This document shows positions 31,517-39,940 of a DNA stretch of 64,000 nt, piece after piece. The position numbers and the translations under genes are program-made. Numbering within the stretch: the first letter of the stretch is position 1; the number at the start of each line of letters is the position of its first letter. The notes beneath the pieces are model-generated. The model did no database searches, was not told the origin of the DNA, and saw only the letters and a list, made by a program, of their open reading frames with translations. Source of the DNA: Sphaerisporangium viridialbum (GTDB lineage: Bacteria; Actinomycetota; Actinomycetes; Streptosporangiales; Streptosporangiaceae); contig NZ_CP187232.1 of NCBI RefSeq assembly GCF_049674955.1, positions 9,858,001 to 9,922,000 on the forward strand, read 5' to 3'.

Positions 31517-31525
31517 TTATCCACA
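31517..31525 (+). other. Consensus DnaA-box sequence
   Basis: TTATCCACA, matching the consensus DnaA box exactly, in the leader of the large membrane protein gene. It is isolated, so a regulatory or titration role, or chance, is more likely than an origin. Confidence 0.35.
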
Positions 31526-31565
31526 AGATGATCTTTGAAGTGCGAAGAGGGTCGGCGTTCTGGCT

Positions 31566-33977
31566 ATGGTTTCCAGGGCGAAGTCGTCGTCAGAGGGCTC
31601 TTCAAGGGTGGAAGCGAGGTTCCTGTTGAGCACACGAGAAGCCACCCCCCACCCCCTCACGCCCACAACCGCACTTCCCGGCCACCATCCCACCCAAGCC
31701 CCCGAAAAGGCCTTCCAGCCGCGGGGCGAGCGTCGGGGGAAGTCCCGGCGTCGAGGGGGTTCCCTGCGCGGCTGGATGGTGCTGGCGTACGTCTTGGGGG
31801 TGGTCGCTCTATGCGGCGGCACGGCTCAGGCGGCTTCGCGCGCTGGTCTTCCTGAGAGGGCCCACACGGCGCCGTCGGGGCACGTTGTGCTGGTCGGTGT
31901 CCCCGGGCTGCAGTGGGCCGATCTCAGCGAGACCGGCACGCCGAACCTATGGGCGCTGGTCGGCAAGAGCGCGTCGGCGTCGATGTCGATCCGCGCCTAC
32001 CCCAGGCCGAACCACCCGAGCATCTGTCCCGTCGCAGGGTGGCTGACGGTTTCGGCCGGTCAGCGGGCGGGCTCCGCGGCGAGCGAGTGCGCCCTCCCCC
32101 CGGCACCACAGGCGTCCGCCGACGGCTCGGCGACCGTCCCCGGCTGGGCCGAGCTGGCGTCCTTCAACGCCGCCACGTCCTACCGTGCCACCATCGGCCT
32201 GCTCGGCCAGGCCGTACGCGACGCCGGGGGCACGGTGGCGGCCGTGGGCCCCGGAGCCGCACTCGGCGCAGCCGACAAATCCGGGAACGTCCAGAAATAT
32301 GCGGATAGCGCCGGAGCCCTCGGCGACCTGAGCCGTTACGCGCTGGTGGTCGCCGACGTCGACGACCTGGCCCGCGCCTGGATCACCCAGCCGGGGGCGA
32401 CCCCGGCCGCGACACCCCCCGACCTGACCCGGCAAGCCCGTGCCCAGGCGGTGGCGGCCGCCGATCGCCGGGTCGGCGAGATCCTGCGGCTGCTGCCCGC
32501 GGGAGCCACCACCCTCGTGGCCGGCCTGTCCGACGCGTCAGCCACCTCACACCTCCACGTGGCCATGGCCGAAGGGCCGTCCCCCGCCGGGGAGCCGTAC
32601 CACCGTGGCCACCTCACCGCCTCCTCCACCCGCCAGGACGCCCTGGTGACCATCACCGACCTGACCACCACGGTCCTGCACCTGCTCGGCACGCCCGTCC
32701 CCGAGGGAACCGTCGGACGTCCCTGGATGTCCGGTGGGGCGGCACCCGCCTCCGTCTCGGACACCGTCAGGGAGCTGTCCGACGCCGACCTGGCCAGCCG
32801 GGTCCTCGTCGAGGTGCGCGCGCCGTTCTACGCGGTCTTCGTGGCCGTCCAGTTGCTCTTCTACGGCCTGGCCGCCTTCGCCGTCCGCCGCCGCTGGGGT
32901 GGTCACCGGGTCTTGGCCGCCACGCAGGTGCTGGCGGTGGCGAGTGGGGCCGTCGCGGTGTCGACGTTCCTGGCGCAGCTCGTTCCCTGGTGGAATCTCC
33001 CCCATCCGATGGCCGCCCTGATCCTCACGATCATGGGGTTCGTCGGACTGCTGGCGGCGCTCGCCTTCGCGGGGCCCTGGCGCTCGCACGTGCTCGGCCC
33101 GCTCACCGTGGTGGCGGGCGTCACGTCCCTCGCGTTGCTGATCGATGTGATGACGGGGTCGCGCCTCCAAGTGAACGCCGTCACCGGTTACGAGCCGGTC
33201 ACCGGCGGCCGGTTCTACGGCTTCAGCAACATCGCCTTCGCCGTGTACGCGACCGGCACGATACTGGCCCTCGCCGGGGTGTCGCAGGTGCTCATGGAGC
33301 GTGGGCGGCGCGCGATCGCCCTGGCCATCTGTCTCGCGTACGGGCTGCTCACGATCTTCGCGGACGGGTGGCCCGCCTGGGGCGCGGACTTCGGCGGGGT
33401 GCCCGCGTTCGTTCTCGGGTTCGCGGTGTTCGTCATGATGCTCTCCGGCCGGCGGATCACGGTAGGCAGGCTCGCGATCGTCGCCGTCGCCGGGGCCGCG
33501 CTCATCAGCGTGATCGCGCTGGCCGACTGGCTGCGGCCGAGCGACCAGCGCACGCACCTGGGCGCGTTCGTCCAGCAGGTGATCGGGGGCGAGGCGTTGC
33601 CGGTCATCGGGCGCAAGCTGAGCTCGATGGTCGGCACCCTCGGGAACTGGCAGCTCACCGCGCTCTCACTGGCCGCGCTGGCGTTCCTCTACCTCGTGCT
33701 CGCCCGTCCGTCACAGTGGGGCGCCTCGGCGCTCAGCCTCGCCTACACGCGCGCCCCGGCGCTGCGTGCCGGGCTGTTCGGCGTGCTCACCACCGCGCTG
33801 GTCGGGTTCCTGATCAACGACTCCGGCATCGCGATCCCGGCCATGGCGCTTACGGTGGCGGTGCCGCTCACCCTCGCCGCGTCGATCCGCGCGCTCCAGC
33901 GCTCAGGGCCCACCACACCAGGGCGACCGTCAACGCCAGCAGGATCCACGGCACCACCTGGGCCCGCACCACGGTGA
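31566..33977 (+). CDS. Large membrane protein with alkaline-phosphatase-like extracytoplasmic domain
   Basis: 803 residues. A basic N-tail, an anchor helix (about 71-90, MVLAYVLGVVALCGGTAQAA), then an extracytoplasmic domain (about 95-405) whose VVLVGVPGLQWADL, GTPNLWALVG and TTLVAGLSDAS order resembles alkaline-phosphatase/phosphodiesterase folds without a clear nucleophile motif, then about ten membrane helices to residue 775. Homologs are widespread hypothetical proteins in actinobacteria. The true start could be 31776. Its last 110 bases overlap the convergent mannosyltransferase, and its Pro-rich tail (TTPGRPSTPAGS) is antisense to that gene. Confidence 0.8.
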   Translation: MVSRAKSSSEGSSRVEARFLLSTREATPHPLTPTTALPGHHPTQAPEKAFQPRGERRGKSRRRGGSLRGWMVLAYVLGVVALCGGTAQAASRAGLPERAHTAPSGHVVLVGVPGLQWADLSETGTPNLWALVGKSASASMSIRAYPRPNHPSICPVAGWLTVSAGQRAGSAASECALPPAPQASADGSATVPGWAELASFNAATSYRATIGLLGQAVRDAGGTVAAVGPGAALGAADKSGNVQKYADSAGALGDLSRYALVVADVDDLARAWITQPGATPAATPPDLTRQARAQAVAAADRRVGEILRLLPAGATTLVAGLSDASATSHLHVAMAEGPSPAGEPYHRGHLTASSTRQDALVTITDLTTTVLHLLGTPVPEGTVGRPWMSGGAAPASVSDTVRELSDADLASRVLVEVRAPFYAVFVAVQLLFYGLAAFAVRRRWGGHRVLAATQVLAVASGAVAVSTFLAQLVPWWNLPHPMAALILTIMGFVGLLAALAFAGPWRSHVLGPLTVVAGVTSLALLIDVMTGSRLQVNAVTGYEPVTGGRFYGFSNIAFAVYATGTILALAGVSQVLMERGRRAIALAICLAYGLLTIFADGWPAWGADFGGVPAFVLGFAVFVMMLSGRRITVGRLAIVAVAGAALISVIALADWLRPSDQRTHLGAFVQQVIGGEALPVIGRKLSSMVGTLGNWQLTALSLAALAFLYLVLARPSQWGASALSLAYTRAPALRAGLFGVLTTALVGFLINDSGIAIPAMALTVAVPLTLAASIRALQRSGPTTPGRPSTPAGSTAPPGPAPR

Positions 33978-35634
33978 CCAGCCATCCGAGGTCGGGAGGC
34001 TGACCGTCCTGGCGCGCCGGAAGGTACGCCAGGGACAGCACGGCGAGGCGCGCGACCACGAAGCCGTCGAGCGCCGTCGCGGGCACGATGGCCAGCAGCG
34101 CGAAGGCCAGCCCGTCGTACCACGGCAGGGCGTACGGCGCGGCGAACAACCAGGCGACGACCATCCCCACGGCCACCCACCCCCCCTCAGCCCCCCGAGC
34201 ACGCGCACCCACGGCCGCCCAACCGCCCTCAGCCCGCCGAGCACGCGCAAATCCTGGACCTTCCCCATCAACCGCCACTCCGGCATCCACCCGACCGTGC
34301 ACCGCCGCACCCCCGGCTTCACCCTGACGCGACGGCGCGAGCGTTCGCAGCAGCGCGGCGATCCGGGACGACATGGCGATCCGGGACGGCATGGCGATCC
34401 GGGACGGCATGGCGATCCGGGACGGCATGGCGATCCGGGACGGCATGGCGGTGCCGGAGGGGGTGCCGGAGGGGGTGCCGGAGGGGGTGGTGGGGGGGAG
34501 GTGGGGCCGTCGGTGGCGGAGGAGGGAGGTGGCGAGCAAGGCGAGGAGGAGTAGTGATCCGATCTGGATCCAGACGCGATAGGCGCCTTCGCCGAACATG
34601 GCCTGGAGCCCGCGCTGGACGAGGTGCCAGGGGGTGGCCCAGGAGATCGACTTGCTGGCGTGCAGCACCTGGTCCAGCGAATGCGGACCCGCCAGCAGGT
34701 AGGCGACCAGCACGGTGAGCGTCGCCGTGCCCGCCACCACCGCGAGCTTCCTCGGCTGCCGCCGCAGGTCCCATGCCGGGCCGAGCGCGACCAGCCCAGC
34801 GTTGACCTTGACCGCGATGGCGAGGCCGAGCAGCGGCCCGGTGGTCCACCAACGCCGGCCCCCCACTGTGACCAGCGCGGCGACCACGAAGGCGATGGCC
34901 AGCGTGTCGACATGCATCCCCGCGACCAACTGGTAGACCACCAGGGGGTTGACCGTCCACAGCAGCGCCGCGCGTGCCTGCCGCGCCCGGTCGTCCCGCG
35001 TGAACCTGTGGAGCAGCAGCGCCGTGGCGACGAAGGCGGCCGCGTTCACAAGGGCGAGCACGAAGACGATCAGGCGTACCGAGTCGCCGCCGACCAGACC
35101 GGCCAGAGCCTGCACGGCCGTCGCGACCGGCCCGTACACGCTCGGCTCCTCCTGCCAGGGCCTCTCGACCGAATCCGCGACCGGGTCTCCGTGCAGGGCG
35201 ACCGCGCCCATGGCGTAGGGATCGTGACCGAGCACCACCATGCGGCCGTACGCCGCGTAGTTCAGATGGTCGGCGGAACCGGAGGGCGGCAGGAAGGCCA
35301 GCACCACGACGGCGAGGCACCCGGCGAGCAGGAGCCTGCGGGGGTCGGGCGCCCAGCCGCGCCGCACGGCGAGCAGCCCGGCACCGAGGCCCAGGGCGCC
35401 CAGCACGATCGCCACCGCTTCCAGGGCGATGACCAGGTGGCCGCCGGGATGCGCGCCCAGGGAGTACGGCGGCTGCCACGCGGGCCCGGGCAGAGGGGGC
35501 ACCACGGCCGAGGGGCCGAGCGCCCCGATCGCGATCGTGACGACGATGCTGAGCGCGATGCCCGCGACGGCGACCACCGCCGGCCCACCGCGCCCCCGCA
35601 ACACGTCCCGATCCACCGCACGATTCCAGCACAT
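33868..35634 (-). CDS. Polytopic mannosyltransferase (MptB/GT87-like, C-type)
   Basis: About 588 residues with more than ten membrane helices. SADHLNYAAYGRMVVLGHDPYA holds the acidic residue of the first loop, and WQEEPSVYGPVATAVQALAG and NPLVVYQLVAGMHVDTLAIAF are the signature of C-type polyprenol-linked mannosyltransferases (MptA/MptB kin). The last cytoplasmic or loop region (about 415-460) has five 6-residue repeats (AMPSRI type) from 18-bp DNA repeats and PSGT repeats from 12-bp units. ATG 35634 is used; an earlier start at 35682 is possible. It converges on the large membrane protein with a 110-base overlap. Confidence 0.83.
   Translation of the reverse strand: MCWNRAVDRDVLRGRGGPAVVAVAGIALSIVVTIAIGALGPSAVVPPLPGPAWQPPYSLGAHPGGHLVIALEAVAIVLGALGLGAGLLAVRRGWAPDPRRLLLAGCLAVVVLAFLPPSGSADHLNYAAYGRMVVLGHDPYAMGAVALHGDPVADSVERPWQEEPSVYGPVATAVQALAGLVGGDSVRLIVFVLALVNAAAFVATALLLHRFTRDDRARQARAALLWTVNPLVVYQLVAGMHVDTLAIAFVVAALVTVGGRRWWTTGPLLGLAIAVKVNAGLVALGPAWDLRRQPRKLAVVAGTATLTVLVAYLLAGPHSLDQVLHASKSISWATPWHLVQRGLQAMFGEGAYRVWIQIGSLLLLALLATSLLRHRRPHLPPTTPSGTPSGTPSGTAMPSRIAMPSRIAMPSRIAMPSRIAMSSRIAALLRTLAPSRQGEAGGAAVHGRVDAGVAVDGEGPGFARARRAEGGWAAVGARARGAEGGWVAVGMVVAWLFAAPYALPWYDGLAFALLAIVPATALDGFVVARLAVLSLAYLPARQDGQPPDLGWLVTVVRAQVVPWILLALTVALVWWALSAGARGSTRRG
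34358..34486. repeat. In-frame 18-bp and 12-bp tandem repeats inside the mannosyltransferase gene
   Basis: Five 18-bp units (GCGATCCGGGACGGCATG) at 34358-34447, followed by three 12-bp units (GTGCCGGAGGGG) to 34486. All are multiples of three, so length change keeps the frame. Confidence 0.92.
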
Positions 35635-35783
35635 CGAGCAGCCCACTCGCGCCACGTCAACAAGGCAGGACCGCCCCGGCACCTTCGTGCGGGCCGCGCC
35701 CGCGCCGGGTCAGGGGCGCGAGAATGATCAAGCGGCACCCGGCGGCCTACCCGTTCCGGAGGCTCTGGGTGGGGGTGTGGGGT

Positions 35784-36524
35784 TCAGCGGGGAGGACGGG
35801 TGGGGCGCTTCAGGTTGGTCAGGGCTTGTTCGCGGGTGGCGAGGGCCAGGGCCACGTCGCGGAACTGGCGGGCGCGGTGGAGTTGGGCGTGCCAGTCGGT
35901 GCCGGTGGCGCGATGCGCCATGTTCACCTCGACCTCGACGACCCGGAAGCCCTTGCGGACCAGGTCGATCGTCAGTCCGGTCTCGACGCCGAAACCATGC
36001 GCCAGCGGACGGGCCGCCTCGAACGCCGCCCTGGTCAGGCAGCGCTGGCCGTTGAGAGGCTGGGTGGCCACCCAGCCGGAGGCGCGTTTGATGCCCTCGC
36101 GCGCCAGCCGTACGACGAAGCCGTGCCCGCCCAGCTTGACGCGGGTGCTGAACGTGGCGATGGTCATGTCGGCGGAACCGTCGCGTACCGGCTCGATCAG
36201 CCGCGCGGCCTCGCCCGCGGTGTCACCCAGATCGGCGTCGAGAAAGAGCAGATGACGGGTCTCCTCCTCGTCGAACAGGCGCACGGCCTCCGCGCCGCTC
36301 TCCATCGCCGCGGCCTTGCCGCGGTTGCGGCTGTGGCGCACGACACGCGCGCCCGCGGCCTTGGCCACCCGCCCGGTGTCGTCGAACGAGCCGTCGTCGA
36401 CCACCACGACCAGATCGACCCCGGGAATGGCCAGGGCCGCGGTCACGGTGGCGCCGATGCGGTCGGCCTCGTCCTTGGCCGAGATGATCACCGCTGTGTC
36501 GGGCTTTGCGGATGGGTCGCTCAT
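35784..36524 (-). CDS. Family 2 glycosyltransferase (DPM1/GPGS-like)
   Basis: 246 residues. GT-A signature: VIISAKDEADRIGATV, VVVVDDGSFDDTGRVA, HSRNRGKAAAMESG (donor side) and LLFLDADLGDT (DxD-like metal site). It uses an NDP-sugar and probably loads a polyprenyl phosphate or glycerate; no C-terminal membrane helix is present. Position next to two polyprenol-dependent transferases suggests it could supply their sugar donor (inference). Starts at ATG 36524. Confidence 0.87.
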   Translation of the reverse strand: MSDPSAKPDTAVIISAKDEADRIGATVTAALAIPGVDLVVVVDDGSFDDTGRVAKAAGARVVRHSRNRGKAAAMESGAEAVRLFDEEETRHLLFLDADLGDTAGEAARLIEPVRDGSADMTIATFSTRVKLGGHGFVVRLAREGIKRASGWVATQPLNGQRCLTRAAFEAARPLAHGFGVETGLTIDLVRKGFRVVEVEVNMAHRATGTDWHAQLHRARQFRDVALALATREQALTNLKRPTRPPR

Positions 36525-36565
36525 CGCTCCTCGTCCGGTTCGCTGCCGTTGGCGACCGCCCGACG

Positions 36566-36925
36566 CTAGCCCGGATGCTCCGCCGTGAGCAACTCCGCGG
36601 GAATGGTGTCGTGCACGGTGAACACCGAGTCGAGACCGGTCACCTGGAGGATCTTGCGGACGGCCGGGCGTGGCGAGGCCACCTCCAGCCTGCCGCCGCG
36701 TTCTCGCATGCGCTTGAGTGCGGACAGCAGGACGTTCATGCCCGTGGAGTCGCAGAACTCCACGCCGGACATGTCTATGACGACCCTGTCGGGCCCGGTC
36801 TCCAGCAGGCGGGTGAACTCCGCCTGAAGACGAGGCGCGGTATAAAGGTCGATTTCGCCGACTACCGTCAAGATGGCGTGATCGGCATGTGATCGAGTCG
36901 AGACCTTGAGCTCCACAGCGGGCAC
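36566..36925 (-). CDS. STAS-domain anti-sigma factor antagonist (BldG/RsbV-like)
   Basis: About 119 residues. VELKVSTRSHADHAILTVVGEIDLYTAP is the STAS start; VVIDMSGVEFCDSTGMNVLL contains the phosphorylatable Ser of DSTG. It should bind an RsbW-type kinase when unphosphorylated and free a sigma factor. Several GTG starts are possible (36952, 36925, 36916); none has a strong SD, and 36916 (VELK) matches BldG best. An RsbW-like ATPase is encoded at 42207, possibly its partner. Confidence 0.9.
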   Translation of the reverse strand: MPAVELKVSTRSHADHAILTVVGEIDLYTAPRLQAEFTRLLETGPDRVVIDMSGVEFCDSTGMNVLLSALKRMRERGGRLEVASPRPAVRKILQVTGLDSVFTVHDTIPAELLTAEHPG

Positions 36926-37146
36926 ACTAGCGCCGTACTGCCCCCGGGTCACGTTCTACCGCGATAACCGAAGAGTCGTCCGCCCTTTGTTCCCCGTTTC
37001 GGCCTCGCGAAAACGCTGAGTACGCAAAGCTTAACGCTATGCGACACCGGCTCCGCCGGAAGGGGGGGAGGCCCGAAACCTCCGCGTCCGGTCATCACTC
37101 CGACAAGGAGGGGCGGGCGTGGAACGCGACGGGCCCGACAGCGCGA

Positions 37147-37968
37147 ATGAACAGTGAGATACCTGAGGATCCCCAGCGACAATGCATGCGCGAGCGGCTT
37201 GAAGGCATCCTCGCCCGCACCGACAGGGCCCGCGCCTGGGGGGACGCGGCCCTGCCATTCCAGTCTCTGATCAACAGAGATGGTTACGTTCCGATCAAGA
37301 CACGTCTTCACGTCGATGATCTGGACATGCTCGTGGGTGCGCGCGCGGAGTTGCTGTGCTTCTCCGAGCTCGGCCTGCGCCTGCTCGACCTGCACCAGCC
37401 CCGCGACGCGGGCGGCATCACGAGTGACGCCGCCCACCCGATCCTGCGCTGCAGGAGCTGCATGTGGCGCTGGCCCTGCCCGACGTTCAGGGCGATGTCG
37501 GAGGCGCTCGACGCCCTCCCGGCGTACGAGCGCGCGAGCCCGGCCTCCGAGTACGCCCCCGCGCCGGGCGGGGAGTACTCCGAGACCTACCACGAGGCCG
37601 GCGACCACTCAGGCGCGAGCGCGTACGGGCCGAGCGATCACACCGCACCGGGCAGCCCGGGTGATACGAGTCCCTCGTTCCGCTTGGACGGCGCACTCGG
37701 CGCGAAGGGGTCCGTCGACATCTCCGGCTACAGGTTCACCACCGAGGGCCCCCTGACGAGCCTCCAGAACGGCACGTCAGGCCGCAGGCCCGGAGATCGG
37801 AAGCATGATCTCGAAACGACAGCCCGCGCCTTCGTTGACAACGGCGATCGCGCCTTCATGCGCTTCGACGATTCCGCGCGCGATGGCCAGGCCGAGCCCC
37901 GCGCCCCGATCGGGGCCAGGGGTCCGCGCGGCCTCGCCCCGAAAGGCCACCTCGAAGACCCGTGGTAG
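37147..37968 (+). CDS. Conserved actinobacterial protein of unknown function
   Basis: 273 residues from ATG 37147. The first 115 residues are the conserved part: RERLEGILARTDRARAWGDAALPFQSLINRDGYVPIKTRLHVDDLDMLV and AAHPILRCRSCMWRWPCPTF, with a Cys cluster CRSCMWRWPC that may bind metal. The C-terminal 150 residues are Ser/Gly/Pro-rich. The final 64 residues lie in a 192-base overlap antisense to the kinase gene and may be an acquired tail. Function unknown; frequent beside signalling genes. Confidence 0.75.
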   Translation: MNSEIPEDPQRQCMRERLEGILARTDRARAWGDAALPFQSLINRDGYVPIKTRLHVDDLDMLVGARAELLCFSELGLRLLDLHQPRDAGGITSDAAHPILRCRSCMWRWPCPTFRAMSEALDALPAYERASPASEYAPAPGGEYSETYHEAGDHSGASAYGPSDHTAPGSPGDTSPSFRLDGALGAKGSVDISGYRFTTEGPLTSLQNGTSGRRPGDRKHDLETTARAFVDNGDRAFMRFDDSARDGQAEPRAPIGARGPRGLAPKGHLEDPW

Positions 37969-38904
37969 GTCGTCCTCGGGGATGCCGCCACAGCAGTCCG
38001 CCACCGAGAGGCGCACGGTGCCCTCGTCCGCGACGGCCCGCACCACCACGGTGCCGTCCTCCGGGGTGTGCCGGATGGCGTTGACCACGAGATTGCGCAG
38101 GGCGCGTCCCAGCTCGGCGGCGTCGGCGTAGACCGGCAGCACGGGCTCGGCCTCGCCCGTCAGGCGCACTCCCTTGGCCTTGGCCAGGGCTTCCACCCCC
38201 GCGAGGGCGTCGGCCACGAGGTCGCCGAGCCCGATGCGCCGCGGGGAGAGCCGAAGCGCGCCCGCGTGGATCCGCGAGAGCTCGAACAGGTCGTCCACCA
38301 TGTGGGTCAGCCTGTCGACCTCCACCCTGATCTGGTTGTGGTAGCGCCGCACGGTCGCCGTGTCGTCCACGACCCCGTCCTCCAGCGCCTCCACCATGGC
38401 GCGCATGCCCGCCAGGGGGGTGCGGAGGTCGTGGCTGACCCAGGCGACCAGCTCGCGCCGCGCGCCCTCCAGGCCCCTTTCACGCTCACGCCCCTCGCGC
38501 AGCCGCTCGTACGCCTGGTCCAGGGCCGTTGAGATGGTTTCCAGCTCGGCGGGGAGCCTGCCGGGCGGCGGGGTGAAGTCACGGGAAGGCGAGACGGCCT
38601 CCACGGCGGCGACCAGCCTCCTGCTGGCCCCGACGACCTGCCTGGCCACCACCATGGCGACCCCGAGCCCGACCAGCCCGGCGACGGCGACGACGGTGAG
38701 CACGACGTTCTTGGGGTGCCCGTCGATGATCATCTCGATGGTGATCGCCACCACCCCGGCGAGCGTGGCGGCGACGGTGACCACCGCGACCACGGCGAGC
38801 GTGATGGCGATCGAACGTCCGCGCAGGAGCCACAGTCCCGCTAGGCCGAGCCCGCCGATCAGCAGTCCCAGGCCTGCGGTGACGGCGACGATCTGGAGGA
38901 TCAC
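37777..38904 (-). CDS. Two-component sensor histidine kinase
   Basis: 375 residues from GTG 38904, overlapping the regulator's stop by 4 bases. Three N-terminal hydrophobic segments (about 1-22, 31-54, 68-88) with almost no external loop, a short linker, then HisKA with phospho-His in LVAWVSHDLRTPLAGMRAM, N box LGRALRNLVVNAIRHTPEDG, G1 VRLSVADCCGGIPEDD, G2 GAGLGLAIARGIVEAH. It likely senses membrane or intramembrane signals. In operon behind the OmpR regulator. A Cys pair sits where G1 usually has xDxGxG (ADCCGG), an unusual variant. Confidence 0.92.
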   Translation of the reverse strand: MILQIVAVTAGLGLLIGGLGLAGLWLLRGRSIAITLAVVAVVTVAATLAGVVAITIEMIIDGHPKNVVLTVVAVAGLVGLGVAMVVARQVVGASRRLVAAVEAVSPSRDFTPPPGRLPAELETISTALDQAYERLREGRERERGLEGARRELVAWVSHDLRTPLAGMRAMVEALEDGVVDDTATVRRYHNQIRVEVDRLTHMVDDLFELSRIHAGALRLSPRRIGLGDLVADALAGVEALAKAKGVRLTGEAEPVLPVYADAAELGRALRNLVVNAIRHTPEDGTVVVRAVADEGTVRLSVADCCGGIPEDDLPRVFEVAFRGEAARTPGPDRGAGLGLAIARGIVEAHEGAIAVVNEGAGCRFEIMLPISGPAA

Positions 38905-39626
38905 GGTCGCTCGCCGCCCGTGTCGTCCTCCACCGGCTCGTACCGGTAACCGACGCCCCAGACCGTGACGATGCGCCGGGGCGCGGTCGGGTCGGGCTCG
39001 ATCTTCTCCCGGAGCCTGCGGACATGGACGGTCACCGTTGATGTGTCGCCGAAGGACCATCCCCACACCTGGTTGAGCAGCGCGGCCCGGCTGAACGCCT
39101 GGCGGGGGTTGCGCATGAGGTACGCCAGCAGGTCGAACTCGCGGGCCGTGAGGGTGATCTCGTGCTCGCCCAGCCGCACCTCGTGGGCCCCCACGTCGAC
39201 CAGCAGGTCGCCGTCGCGCAGCACCCCCGTGCCCGACGTCACCAGCGCCCCGCGCGCCCGCCGCAGCACCGACTGCACGCGCAGGGCCAGCTCGCGGGGG
39301 CTGAACGGCTTGGTGACGTAGTCGTCGGCACCGGTTTCGAGGCCCACGACCCGGTCGATCTCCTCGCCGAGGGCGGTCAGCATGATCACCGGCACCGGCC
39401 AGCGCTCCCTGAGCTTCTTGCAGACCTGCAGGCCGTCCATGCCTGGGAGCATCAGGTCGAGGACGAGCAGGTCGGGCGGGTTGGCGAGGGCCCTGCGCAG
39501 CGCCTCGGCGCCGTCGCCGACGCTCTCGACGAGGTGCCCATCGCGTTCGAGGTACTTGACGACCACCTCTGCCACGGTCGGGTCGTCGTCCACCACGAGG
39601 ATCCGAGGTCGGGAGGTCGCGCTCAT
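38901..39626 (-). CDS. OmpR/PhoB-family response regulator
   Basis: 241 residues. Receiver: ILVVDDDPTVAEVV (acidic pocket), LVLDLMLPGMDGLQV (phospho-Asp), IMLTALGEEIDRVVGLETGADDYVTKPFS (Thr and Lys). C-terminal winged helix: LTAREFDLLAYLMRNPRQAFSRAALLNQVWGW and TVTVHVRRLREKIEPDP. It activates or represses promoters upon phosphorylation by the coupled kinase. Start could be three bases upstream. Confidence 0.96.
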   Translation of the reverse strand: MSATSRPRILVVDDDPTVAEVVVKYLERDGHLVESVGDGAEALRRALANPPDLLVLDLMLPGMDGLQVCKKLRERWPVPVIMLTALGEEIDRVVGLETGADDYVTKPFSPRELALRVQSVLRRARGALVTSGTGVLRDGDLLVDVGAHEVRLGEHEITLTAREFDLLAYLMRNPRQAFSRAALLNQVWGWSFGDTSTVTVHVRRLREKIEPDPTAPRRIVTVWGVGYRYEPVEDDTGGERP

Positions 39627-39768
39627 CACCCCACGGTAGGCCTGATCCGGCCGCTCACACGACTCACGTCATAACTTCGTAAGACGGATGCCGTGCTCAG
39701 AGGTCACGATCTCGACCAGAGATCGCCTCTCGCTCGCGGCCGGGCCCTGTGCGACGTACCTTCTGGAT

Positions 39769-39939
39769 ATGGCCCGCATCGTTCTTTCAATCCTCGGCGT
39801 CGTGCTCGCACTCTACGTAGTGTTCGGGCTCGTGCTTCCCCTCGTCCTGGGAATCTTCAAGATCCTGCTCGTCATCGCCGTCGTCGCCGTCGTGGCCGTC
39901 GCCGCCGTCACCGTGGTCGGAAAGCTGTCGAAGAAGTAG
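39769..39939 (+). CDS. Tiny hydrophobic membrane protein
   Basis: 56 residues: MARIVLSILGVVLALYVVFGLVLPLVLGIF then a second hydrophobic stretch of Val/Ala, and a KLSKK tail. Two short helices, basic C-terminus. No family recognised. It is one base away from the next gene and 340 bases before a YidC-like insertase in the same direction. Confidence 0.7.
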   Translation: MARIVLSILGVVLALYVVFGLVLPLVLGIFKILLVIAVVAVVAVAAVTVVGKLSKK

Positions 39940-39940
39940 G

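Noticed and set aside
31517..31525. Chromosomal origin suggested by a DnaA box and proximity to the pknB cluster
   Set aside because: Only one exact box and one pair of near-matches (7439-7485) are seen, far apart; oriC would show many clustered boxes next to dnaA or dnaN.
31158..31539. Proline-rich small proteins in the 27-bp repeat region
   Set aside because: All six frames are open because the repeat unit is a multiple of three without stops; nothing but repeat peptides is encoded.
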